A DNA stretch of 5,560 nucleotides from Bifidobacterium breve. Its GTDB lineage: Bacteria > Actinomycetota > Acidimicrobiia > Acidimicrobiales > Ilumatobacteraceae. The position numbers and the translations under genes were made by a program. This document shows positions 1-5,560 of the stretch, piece after piece. Below the pieces are notes generated by a model. It worked only from the letters and a program-made list of their open reading frames with translations. It searched no databases and was not told the DNA's origin. Location: contig CALPPJ020000112.1 of NCBI GenBank assembly GCA_943325425.2, positions 1-5,560 on the forward strand, written 5' to 3'. The stretch's first letter is position 1; the number at the start of each line of letters is the position of its first letter.

Positions 1-1
1 A

Positions 2-649
2 TTCATTGAAAGTATTCCTCGGGCCACTCAAATATTGCTTGAGCAAGATCTTGAAGGCGCCGAATACCAAATTCTCGCCGACGATGAATTTGATTCACGA
101 ACAATGGAACTTGAAGATCGTTGCGTTGCACTGATGGCTTTGCATGCTCCTGTCGCTAGCGAACTTCGCCACGCCGTCACGATTATGAAAATGTCCGCTG
201 ACATTGAGCGTTCAGCCGACCTGGTTGTCAATATCTGCAAAGTCGCTCGCCGTATACATGGAATTCAACTTGACCCGAAGATGCGAGGTCTCATCGGTCG
301 TATGGGCACTCAGGCCCAAATCTTGTTCCGTCACGCCATCCAGGCCTACGCCGATCTTGACTTGCCAATGGCTAAAGCAGTTGATGACATGGACTTGTTC
401 TTGGACTATCTGCATCGGCAGTTCATCGAGAGTATTTTCGAATCACACAGTGCCGGAACAATCGATCTTTCAGTAGCAATCCAAATGGCTGTGACCGCCC
501 GCTTCTACGAACGTATTGGTGATCATGCGGTCAACGTGGCACATTTTGTTTGCTACCTGATTACCGGCGAGATTCCGCCAGCTGGCGATCACCGTCGTGG
601 TGGTCGTATTGGTGATGCTGACTCAAACTTTGAGGGTCTAACTTCATGA
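2..649 (+). CDS. phoU: Phosphate signalling protein PhoU (5'-truncated by window edge)
   Basis: PhoU is a cytoplasmic helical-bundle protein that connects the Pst phosphate transporter to a phosphate-sensing histidine kinase and represses the response when phosphate is plentiful. The reading frame is open from the first bases of the window (it begins FIESIPRATQ), so the true start lies upstream. Compared with a usual length near 220-240 residues, about 20-25 N-terminal residues are missing from the 215 visible. Both PhoU repeats are recognisable. Repeat 1 has ALHAPVASELR (residues 46-56) and the metal-binding-type motif DIERSADLVVNI (68-79). Repeat 2 has YERIGDHAVNVA (169-180), followed by the typical ending YLITGE (185-190). 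The TTG at 35 lies inside the first helix and is not a credible start. The stop overlaps the next gene's ATG (ATGA, 646-649), which suggests translational coupling with the kinase. The family call is secure. Confidence 0.95.
   Translation, partial: FIESIPRATQILLEQDLEGAEYQILADDEFDSRTMELEDRCVALMALHAPVASELRHAVTIMKMSADIERSADLVVNICKVARRIHGIQLDPKMRGLIGRMGTQAQILFRHAIQAYADLDLPMAKAVDDMDLFLDYLHRQFIESIFESHSAGTIDLSVAIQMAVTARFYERIGDHAVNVAHFVCYLITGEIPPAGDHRRGGRIGDADSNFEGLTS
632..636 (+). promoter_or_regulatory. Ribosome binding site for the histidine kinase gene
   Basis: GAGGG lies 9 bases before the ATG at 646, inside the end of phoU. It supports that ATG as the kinase start and fits reinitiation at the ATGA junction. 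Confidence 0.6.
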
Positions 650-1803
650 GTTTTCTTCTTGGTCTCTTGGTGGGTTTGGCCGCTGGCGTCGTGAGTTACT
701 TGTTGTTTGCCGCATCCTCACGAAAGAGTTCAGTCATTGTCGATAACGCTGACTCTGGATCTGAGGAAGTTCAACCAAATGAAAACATTGAATCATTGCT
801 TCTTATTCGTGATGCGGTGAACTCATTAAGTGTCGGAGTCGTGGTTGTTGGCACCGACGGAAAAGTGATTTTCCGCAATAAATTGGCCGAAAGCGTCACG
901 GGTGTCATTCACTCAGATGTTCTTGTTGAAGAAGTTGTCGAACAACACCTTTCGGTTGCGCTAAGTGGTGAAACTAAGCGCCAAGTACTTGATTTGTTCG
1001 GGCCTCCCCGCAAAGTATTTGCAGTTTCGGCCACCCCGTTAGCGATTGGTGGGGCGGTGGCGATGATAGAAGACATCACCGAGCGGTATCTCGTCGATGC
1101 AGTTCGCACCGATTTTGTCGCCAATATCAGTCATGAATTGAAAACTCCAGTGGGCGCGCTTGCTGTCTTGGCTGAAGCTTTGTCACAAGAAGACGATCTT
1201 GAGATCATTCACCGACTCTCCGAAAAGATGGTTGATGAAGCCATTCGCGTTGGGCGCACCATTGACGATTTACTGGAACTGTCTCGTATCGAGTTCGGGG
1301 GAGAGGCCGTGAAAGATGAAGTTGACGCTGCGGTCATCTTGTCTGAATCAATTTCGCGAGCGGCCCCATTGGCTTCATTGCACTCAATCAAGATTGCGAT
1401 GGCCGAGTTGCCTACTCCACTCAAGGTTGTCGGTGATCGACGCCAATTGGTGTCGGCAATTGGCAATCTAGTGGAAAATGCCGTGAAGTATTCCGAGTCG
1501 GGTTCATCGGTGGAAGTTTCTGCTCGTCCAGATGGTGACTCGGTTGAGTTTGCCGTTACTGACTTTGGTCTCGGTATTCCAGCACGTGATCTTGACCGTG
1601 TCTTTGAACGTTTTTATCGGGTTGACCGCGCTCGTTCGCGCGACACCGGTGGAACTGGTTTGGGTTTGGCAATTGTGCGCCATGTCGCCAACAACCATGG
1701 TGGTGATGTCTCGGTAACGAGCATTGAGGGTGAAGGGTCAACCTTCTCACTCAAGATTCCAAAGTTCGTCAGACGAGAGCAAGATATGAGAGAGAGTGCC
1801 TAA
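646..1803 (+). CDS. senX3: SenX3/PhoR-type sensor histidine kinase
   Basis: This membrane-anchored kinase autophosphorylates on His and passes the phosphate to the adjacent response regulator. Because of its PhoU neighbour it probably senses phosphate status through PhoU and the Pst system. Visible parts (385 aa) are: one N-terminal hydrophobic helix (about 3-22) with almost nothing outside the membrane; a PAS-like domain (about 50-145, with VGVVVVGTDGKVIFRN); an HisKA dimerisation domain with the H box FVANISHELKTP (phosphoacceptor His163); and an HATPase_c domain. The last shows the N box around NLVENAVKYS (Asn274, Asn278), G1 DFGLGIP (306-312), the F box (FERFYRVD, 321-328) and G2 GGTGLGLAI (335-343). 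All catalytic motifs look intact. It overlaps phoU by 4 bases and the regulator by 1 base. Length and architecture match SenX3. The symbol is by similarity; PhoR would be an equivalent name. Confidence 0.92.
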   Translation: MSFLLGLLVGLAAGVVSYLLFAASSRKSSVIVDNADSGSEEVQPNENIESLLLIRDAVNSLSVGVVVVGTDGKVIFRNKLAESVTGVIHSDVLVEEVVEQHLSVALSGETKRQVLDLFGPPRKVFAVSATPLAIGGAVAMIEDITERYLVDAVRTDFVANISHELKTPVGALAVLAEALSQEDDLEIIHRLSEKMVDEAIRVGRTIDDLLELSRIEFGGEAVKDEVDAAVILSESISRAAPLASLHSIKIAMAELPTPLKVVGDRRQLVSAIGNLVENAVKYSESGSSVEVSARPDGDSVEFAVTDFGLGIPARDLDRVFERFYRVDRARSRDTGGTGLGLAIVRHVANNHGGDVSVTSIEGEGSTFSLKIPKFVRREQDMRESA

Positions 1804-2513
1804 TGGGAATGCAAACTGTGCTGTTAGTTGAAGATGAAGAAAGCTTCATTGATGCATTAACAATCGGACTGAAAAAAGAAGGCTTTCGTGTGGAAGTCGC
1901 TCGCGATGGCATGGAAGCGTTGGCGAAGTTTGACATCGTTCAACCTGATGTCGTGTTGCTTGATGTGATGTTGCCGAAAATTTCAGGAATTGATGTGTGT
2001 CGTCAATTGCGTAAGCGCACTCAGGTACCGATCATCATGGTCACTGCCAAAGGTGCCGAAATTGACACTGTGGTTGGTCTTGAAGTTGGAGCTGATGACT
2101 ACATCACGAAGCCTTATCGGATGCGCGAATTAGTGGCGCGGATGCGAGCGGTTCTTCGTCGTTCGGCCGCCGATCAGGGAGTCAAGGTGTCAGACCTTGA
2201 TGACAATGCCCTTGAAATTGGGGCGATCGCCCTTGACCCTGATCAACACCGTGTCTTGGTGAAGGGTGAAGAAGTCGCCATGCCGTTGAAGGAATTTGAG
2301 TTATTACATTTACTTCTGGCTAATGCTGGGCGAGTACTTCCGCGTGAGACCCTGATTGACCGTGTGTGGGGAACTGATTATGTTGGTGACACCAAGACGC
2401 TCGACGTTCACATCAAGCGATTGCGTAGCAAAATCGAAGATGATCCGGCAGTTCCAACACGGATCGTGACCATTCGTGGTTTGGGCTACAAATTTGAGCG
2501 CACGAAGAGTTGA
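1803..2513 (+). CDS. regX3: RegX3/PhoB-type OmpR-family response regulator
   Basis: This DNA-binding regulator is phosphorylated by the upstream kinase and in this family controls phosphate-starvation genes. It has 236 aa, normal for OmpR/PhoB proteins. The receiver domain (about 5-120) has the acidic pocket Glu10-Asp11, phosphoacceptor Asp54 in VLLDVMLP, the switch Thr81 and the conserved Lys103 of TKPY. The usual KPF is KPY here, a mild change. The C-terminal winged helix-turn-helix (about 137-232) shows LKEFELLHLL, then RETLIDRVWG, TLDVHIKRLRSKIE and the hairpin ending IRGLGYKFE. The ATG at 1803 overlaps the kinase stop (TAATG) behind a weak purine-rich stretch (GAGAGAGAG, 1788-1796). A second in-frame ATG at 1809 would also leave a complete receiver domain. 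No PHO-box-like direct repeats were seen in the window, so its target sites, including any autoregulatory site, must lie elsewhere. Confidence 0.94.
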   Translation: MGMQTVLLVEDEESFIDALTIGLKKEGFRVEVARDGMEALAKFDIVQPDVVLLDVMLPKISGIDVCRQLRKRTQVPIIMVTAKGAEIDTVVGLEVGADDYITKPYRMRELVARMRAVLRRSAADQGVKVSDLDDNALEIGAIALDPDQHRVLVKGEEVAMPLKEFELLHLLLANAGRVLPRETLIDRVWGTDYVGDTKTLDVHIKRLRSKIEDDPAVPTRIVTIRGLGYKFERTKS

Positions 2514-2527
2514 TCTTCCACTTTGCC

Positions 2528-2558
2528 TCACACGCGCTCACCTAATGTAGGCGTGTGA
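2528..2558. repeat. Perfect 8-bp inverted repeat around the transporter start
   Basis: TCACACGC (2528-2535) and GCGTGTGA (2551-2558) are exact reverse complements separated by 15 bases. Inside lies a second small dyad, CCTA (2541-2544) and TAGG (2548-2551). The right arm covers the GTG start codon of the transporter and the spacer contains its putative -10 box. It could be an operator for the transporter gene, or a hairpin at the end of the phosphate operon. No T-run follows it, so a classical intrinsic terminator is unlikely. Confidence 0.55.
2543..2548 (+). promoter_or_regulatory. Putative -10 box of a leaderless promoter for the MFS gene
   Basis: TAATGT fits the actinobacterial TAnnnT -10 pattern and ends 6 bases before the GTG at 2555, so transcription would begin at or next to the start codon. 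No Shine-Dalgarno sequence is visible before that GTG, and there is no convincing -35 hexamer. This is inferred from pattern and spacing only. Confidence 0.45.
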
Positions 2559-3907
2559 CCGAGCTGACCGAACAACCATTACCTGGTCGCGGTCGAGGCA
2601 AGAATTATGTGCCGCCCAAACATCAGCATCATTTCCAAGTGAGTCCGTTTACCCGCTTAGTTAGGGTTCATGCATTGATGGCGGCCGGTGAAGCCGCTAT
2701 GGCGGTGGCTTTGGCCGACTCGTTGTTTTTGTCCATCACTCCAGGTGAAGCTCGCGGCCGAGTGCTGTTGTTCTTAGGGGTGAGTTTTGCTCCATTTTTG
2801 ATTCTGGCCAAGTTCATTGGTCCGGTCATTGATCGAATGCCGGGTGGTCGTCGGCTTCTGATTTTGTTGATTGCGGCTTTGCGCGCCATTGTCATGGTTT
2901 TAATGGTGTCGCAACTCGATTCGCTGTTGCTCTTTCCGTTGGCCTTCGTGGCGATGGTTCTGAACAAGACGTACTCAGTTTCTAAGTCGGCGCTTGTCCC
3001 TGCACTGATTAGGTCAGATAACAATCTGGTTGAAGCTAATGCCAAGTTGGGAGTGACCGCAGGCATTGTCGGATTCGCGGCCGCTATTCCGGCCGGTATT
3101 TTGAGCTTGATTTCTTCGAAGGCGACATTGATCTTTGGTGCGGCCATCTTTGCTATCGCAGCACTGAACGCGTTGCGCTTTCCAAAACAGACAGTTGCCA
3201 GAAATGAACCTGCCGAGTTAGAAGTTCAAGAACTCAGACAGCCAGGAGTTGTCATTGCGGTTTCGGCGATGAGTTTGGTTCGAGCAAGTGTTGGGTTTGT
3301 CTTCTTTCATCTCGCCTTTTGGTTTGCCGACCCACAACGTGCTGAAGTAGTGGGCACTGATACCAAGGGATTGTGGACTCAAGTTAAATATCACTTTGGT
3401 CCCCAATTCGGCACAATGTGGTTTGGAATTGCAGTCAGTATGGCGGCGGTTGGTTCATTACTGGGCAACCTCAGTGCCAAACGATTGAACAAGCTTCAGC
3501 GCATTGAGTACTTACTTGTCATTGCACTGGCAATCATCGGAGTTGCCGGTTTGCTTACGGCTCTCACTTCGGTGACGATCACCGCATTGCTTTTGATGGC
3601 CTTAGTGAACTACGCGGCGGCGATTGGCAATATGGCGTTCGAATCAATTGTCCAGCGCGATGCTCCCGATGCCAACCGTGGTCGTGCGCTTGCTAACTAC
3701 TACACGCGTTTCCAATTGATGTGGGTAGCAGCCGGAATAATTCCGGTGTTGCTCGAACTGCCGGGAGTCGTCGGATTTGGAATTGTGGCCGGCATTGGTT
3801 TTAGTGGCGCGTTGATTTACTGGGTGGGGCTGCGACAAATAGCGTTAGGAGCCGAACCTGCATCAGTCGTTGCTCAATTGCGGCAACGTTTCAGTCGTTC
3901 TCGCTAA
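2555..3907 (+). CDS. MFS-type membrane transporter of unknown substrate
   Basis: This is an integral membrane protein of 450 aa with about 12 hydrophobic helices, roughly at residues 41-61, 68-91, 100-118, 122-140, 165-186, 190-207, 231-257, 286-306, 318-337, 338-358, 385-402 and 403-426. The loop after helix 2 reads GPVIDRMPGGRR (89-100), an MFS motif A form, and QRDAPDANRGRALANYYTRF (367-386) resembles the later loop of MFS drug or siderophore exporters. A roughly 30-residue polar, basic cytoplasmic leader comes first and contains the cluster KHQHH (22-26). The substrate cannot be read from sequence; export is a guess from the loop motifs. The GTG at 2555 was chosen because a TAnnnT box lies 6 bases upstream, as at two other starts here, and no better start precedes the first helix. 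The stop lies inside the 3' end of the convergent gene. Confidence 0.85.
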   Translation: MTELTEQPLPGRGRGKNYVPPKHQHHFQVSPFTRLVRVHALMAAGEAAMAVALADSLFLSITPGEARGRVLLFLGVSFAPFLILAKFIGPVIDRMPGGRRLLILLIAALRAIVMVLMVSQLDSLLLFPLAFVAMVLNKTYSVSKSALVPALIRSDNNLVEANAKLGVTAGIVGFAAAIPAGILSLISSKATLIFGAAIFAIAALNALRFPKQTVARNEPAELEVQELRQPGVVIAVSAMSLVRASVGFVFFHLAFWFADPQRAEVVGTDTKGLWTQVKYHFGPQFGTMWFGIAVSMAAVGSLLGNLSAKRLNKLQRIEYLLVIALAIIGVAGLLTALTSVTITALLLMALVNYAAAIGNMAFESIVQRDAPDANRGRALANYYTRFQLMWVAAGIIPVLLELPGVVGFGIVAGIGFSGALIYWVGLRQIALGAEPASVVAQLRQRFSRSR

Positions 3908-5153
3908 TTTCAAGTCGAGCGAGCCACAACCCGGGCGCATCGAGTTCGGAAAGAGTTGGCAAATTTGCTGCCGAGACGTACAGCGGTGCGAGACCACCTT
4001 CACCCATTCGTTCAATTACACCCTGAACAAAGTTACGGCCTCGTTCAACTTGCTGACGATTGATATGGAGGCCGAGTAGTTTCTCAACGAAAACAGTTTC
4101 TTCGCCTGACTCAATACGTCGACGGCGGGCAGCTTCGGCGATACGGGACGGATTTCCGAGCACTCGTGAACCAACGGCATCAGTCATGTGATCGGACCAA
4201 CCAATGATGAGACCAAGTAGTGCGTCAAGTTGTGGTTGCAAACGATTTTGTTCTTCTGATCGAACCGCGCCCAACATAAGTTCGGGATCACCGAGAATTT
4301 TCTGGAGCGATCCCATTAATTCATTGGGATCAGTGGAGTCAAGGTTGGACAGCTTGTCGGTGATAGCTGACGGGTCGGGGCGAAAGCCCGCGATAAAAGA
4401 CTGCACCATGTTGGTGACAGCGTCACGAATGTGCGTGATGCTGTAGAGCTGATGCACAACAAGTTCGCGAATCAAAGTCCACATGCGTACATCTTCGAGT
4501 GGGAGGTCCCATTCGGACGCGAATGCATCAACGGTGGTTGGAACGATCGCAATTTCATTTTTGATCGGTCGGGGGAGTGGAAGGTCGTATTGACCCAATG
4601 ATTTTTTGGCAAGGTGACCGACCATTGAGCCAACTGTCATGCCCATTGTCATCGGGGCGATCATGTTGGTGATACCCGCAAACATTGTCGCGAAAGGGTC
4701 GCTGTCAGACGAGGAGTCGGTTGGGTCGTTCTGATGGGAGCTCAGCGCTGTAGCCAACTGAGTGAAAAGAGGACGGTAGTCATCAAGTGTGCGTTGAGCC
4801 CAAGCGCCTGGTGTCACCATGACAGGTTCGACTGAACTGGCAGTGGTGATATCGCCGAGTCCGGTGATTTGATGAACATGCATTCCAGCAATGCGGGCAA
4901 GATTGGCGTATTCAATACGCACGAGGGGATCGACGTTGGGTTCGGTCTGTCCATCAGTTGCAGTCACCAACGCAATTTGTCGAGCGGTATCCCACTGGAT
5001 CGGCCCTTGGGTGTTGAACATTTTCATCATGTCGCCGAACATGGGCATGTTGCCAAATATGTTTCCGGACATGTTTCCGAACATGTTGCCAAACATGTTT
5101 TTGGAGTTGTCGTCGTCGTCAGAATCAAAAGGGTTGGGGGAATCTCCAGACAC
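3891..5153 (-). CDS. Zincin_2 (DUF2342) family protein, apparently lacking the zinc site
   Basis: This is an actinobacterial 'zinc-dependent metalloprotease' family protein (Zincin_2, DUF2342) of about the normal length (420 aa), with no signal peptide. Family landmarks seen: PIQWDTARQIA (51-61), SMVGHLAKKSLGQYDLPLPR (176-195), VDAFASEWDLPLEDVRMW (208-225), DALLGLIIGW (310-319), LLGLHINRQQVERGRNFVQG (359-378) and the ending LDAPGLWLARLEI (404-416). Where relatives carry HExxH, this protein reads IRELVVHQ (228-235): the first His is Arg229, Glu230 is kept and the second His is Val233, with a His one place later. The downstream glutamate of the usual EGW is Ile317. Peptidase activity is therefore doubtful. 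The N-terminus is acidic (SDDDD, 11-15), then carries a GNMF-like repeat. The GTG at 5153 has no Shine-Dalgarno sequence but a TAnnnT box 6 bases upstream. It is divergent from the SDR gene and overlaps the transporter tail to tail. The family is confident; function is unknown. Confidence 0.85.
   Translation of the reverse strand: MSGDSPNPFDSDDDDNSKNMFGNMFGNMSGNIFGNMPMFGDMMKMFNTQGPIQWDTARQIALVTATDGQTEPNVDPLVRIEYANLARIAGMHVHQITGLGDITTASSVEPVMVTPGAWAQRTLDDYRPLFTQLATALSSHQNDPTDSSSDSDPFATMFAGITNMIAPMTMGMTVGSMVGHLAKKSLGQYDLPLPRPIKNEIAIVPTTVDAFASEWDLPLEDVRMWTLIRELVVHQLYSITHIRDAVTNMVQSFIAGFRPDPSAITDKLSNLDSTDPNELMGSLQKILGDPELMLGAVRSEEQNRLQPQLDALLGLIIGWSDHMTDAVGSRVLGNPSRIAEAARRRRIESGEETVFVEKLLGLHINRQQVERGRNFVQGVIERMGEGGLAPLYVSAANLPTLSELDAPGLWLARLEISEND
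5046..5099 (-). repeat. 12-bp imperfect tandem repeat encoding NMFG-type tetrapeptides
   Basis: Inside the Zincin_2 gene, about four and a half 12-bp units encode NMFG, NMFG, NMSG, NIFG, then NM (residues 19-36), followed by the related PMFGDMM. The codons vary at third positions (ttt/ttc, ggc/gga), so the repeat is not a very recent exact duplication. Methionine recurs every fourth residue (20, 24, 28, 36, with Ile at 32). Confidence 0.8.
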
Positions 5154-5159
5154 ATTGCG

Positions 5160-5165
5160 AGCATA
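5160..5165 (-). promoter_or_regulatory. Putative -10 box of a leaderless promoter for the Zincin_2 gene
   Basis: Read on the minus strand, TATGCT (5165 to 5160) matches TAnnnT and is followed by 6 bases (CGCAAT) and then the GTG start. There is no Shine-Dalgarno sequence. The hexamer 17 bases upstream (GTATAA, 5188-5183) is a poor -35 match. Confidence 0.45.
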
Positions 5166-5205
5166 GAACTAATTGGTGAGGTTTATACAGCGCCGCATAT
5201 CGCAG

Positions 5206-5211
5206 TAATGT
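5206..5211 (+). promoter_or_regulatory. Putative -10 box of a leaderless promoter for the SDR gene
   Basis: TAATGT, the same hexamer as before the transporter, lies 7 bases before an in-frame GTG at 5219. No Shine-Dalgarno sequence is visible. The hexamer 17 bases upstream is TTATAC (5183-5188), a weak -35 on the same bases that would serve the divergent gene. Confidence 0.4.
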
Positions 5212-5218
5212 CGCGGGT

Positions 5219-5560
5219 GTGACAATGTCAGTGACTGCTCCCGATGGACTTGGGCCCGATGAACTAGGGCACAGCGGTTTAGCGGTTGGCGTTTTAGCGA
5301 CAAATCTGGTGAAAGTCGTTGTGAGCGGCGGGCAATGGCCCCTTGGTAAAAGGGTGATTGAACGTCTGAAAATCGATGGTGGGTTTGACGTACGCGAAAT
5401 CAACCAAAGTACCGATGTCATTGATGAACCTCTTGATGTGTTCATCCATCTCGCACCTGGCGACCATGACGCCCTTGTCGAACGTCGGCGGAGTGCTGTT
5501 ATCGGAACTCCCGAATTACTACAAGCTGCAACGGTCCAGGGTGCCAAACACATTGTGTTG
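5219..5560 (+). CDS. Extended SDR / NAD-dependent epimerase-like protein (3'-truncated by window edge)
   Basis: This is the first 114 residues of a protein resembling NAD(P)-dependent epimerases and dehydratases; the rest lies beyond the window. After a roughly 30-residue lead, the first Rossmann strand and loop read KVVVSGGQWPLGKRVIERL (32-50). The DVFIHLAPGD segment (73-82) matches the strand-4 'xHLA' signature, and IGTPELLQAATVQGAKHIVL (95-114) matches the usual GTxNVLEAA..AGVKHVV helix and strand. The glycine-rich loop is atypical: Gly37 and Gly43 are kept but Trp40 replaces the middle Gly of TGAxGFLG. The segment between strands 1 and 4 is also short. The GTG at 5219 is preferred because of the TAATGT box 7 bases upstream. 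The ATG at 5225 is almost equivalent, and a GTG at 5309 would give the more usual start directly at strand 1. It is transcribed divergently from the Zincin_2 gene. Catalytic residues are not in view, so the reaction is unknown. Confidence 0.75.
   Translation, partial: MTMSVTAPDGLGPDELGHSGLAVGVLATNLVKVVVSGGQWPLGKRVIERLKIDGGFDVREINQSTDVIDEPLDVFIHLAPGDHDALVERRRSAVIGTPELLQAATVQGAKHIVL

Noticed and set aside
2..439. FIESI occurs twice in PhoU (visible residues 1-5 and 141-145), suggesting a recent internal duplication
   Set aside because: The residues that follow differ completely and the two copies sit at non-equivalent places in the PhoU repeats, so this is coincidence.
2514..2558. Rho-independent terminator after the response regulator gene
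   Set aside because: A dyad is present but its loop is 15 bases and no T-run follows, so it does not fit an intrinsic terminator.
2668..3147. 159-codon open frame on the minus strand within the transporter
   Set aside because: It is the antisense shadow of a hydrophobic, codon-biased membrane protein gene. No motif or start signal was seen.
4869..5222. Plus-strand open frames (91 and 117 codons) opposite the start of the Zincin_2 gene
   Set aside because: Their repeated HVAEH/NMFPNM-like patterns are just the complement of the NMFG repeat, and the minus-strand reading has family landmarks along its whole length.
5125..5553. 142-codon open frame on the minus strand, overlapping the divergent region and the SDR gene
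   Set aside because: Its translation is rich in Arg, Ser, Thr and Pro with no family resemblance, while the opposite strand reads a clear Rossmann-type protein. It also crosses the divergent promoter region.
1..5560. A previously undescribed multi-gene system such as a defence or mobile island
   Set aside because: All six genes belong to recognisable chromosomal families, base composition looks even by eye, and there are no integrase, transposase, toxin-antitoxin or repeat-array signs.

Overview
The window looks like ordinary chromosomal DNA of an actinobacterium. Protein similarity by eye (PhoU next to a SenX3/RegX3-type pair, and an actinobacterial Zincin_2 protein), roughly balanced base composition, frequent GTG starts and SD-less starts preceded by TAnnnT boxes all point that way. 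An Acidimicrobiia (Ilumatobacteraceae-like) origin is my best guess, but it is inference from memory of such proteins, not a search.

Layout. (1) Positions 2-2513, plus strand: a tightly packed phosphate-regulation operon. It holds the 3' part of phoU (its N-terminus lies outside the window), a SenX3/PhoR-type histidine kinase joined by an ATGA overlap, and a RegX3/PhoB-type response regulator joined by a TAATG overlap. (2) Positions 2514-2554: a 41-bp gap with a perfect 8-bp inverted repeat surrounding a -10-like box. (3) Positions 2555-3907, plus strand: a 12-helix MFS-type transporter with no obvious Shine-Dalgarno sequence. (4) Positions 3891-5153, minus strand: a Zincin_2 (DUF2342) 'zinc-dependent metalloprotease' family protein. 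It converges on the transporter with a 17-bp tail-to-tail overlap, carries a methionine/asparagine/glycine tetrapeptide repeat near its N-terminus, and seems to have lost the zinc ligands. (5) Positions 5154-5218: a short divergent promoter region. (6) Position 5219 to the window end, plus strand: the N-terminal part of an extended-SDR (NAD-dependent epimerase-like) protein with an atypical nucleotide-binding loop, cut by the window edge.

How the genes work together. PhoU, the kinase and the regulator form a coherent phosphate-sensing circuit. PhoU relays transporter state to the kinase, and the kinase phosphorylates the regulator at Asp54. The transporter, metallopeptidase-like protein and SDR have no clear functional link to that circuit. 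There is no stretch over 300 bases without a gene, and I saw no RNA gene, mobile element or CRISPR array. I found no clearly new system. The points most worth a second look are the apparently inactive zincin with its Met repeat, the altered Rossmann loop, and three gene starts with the same leaderless-promoter geometry.
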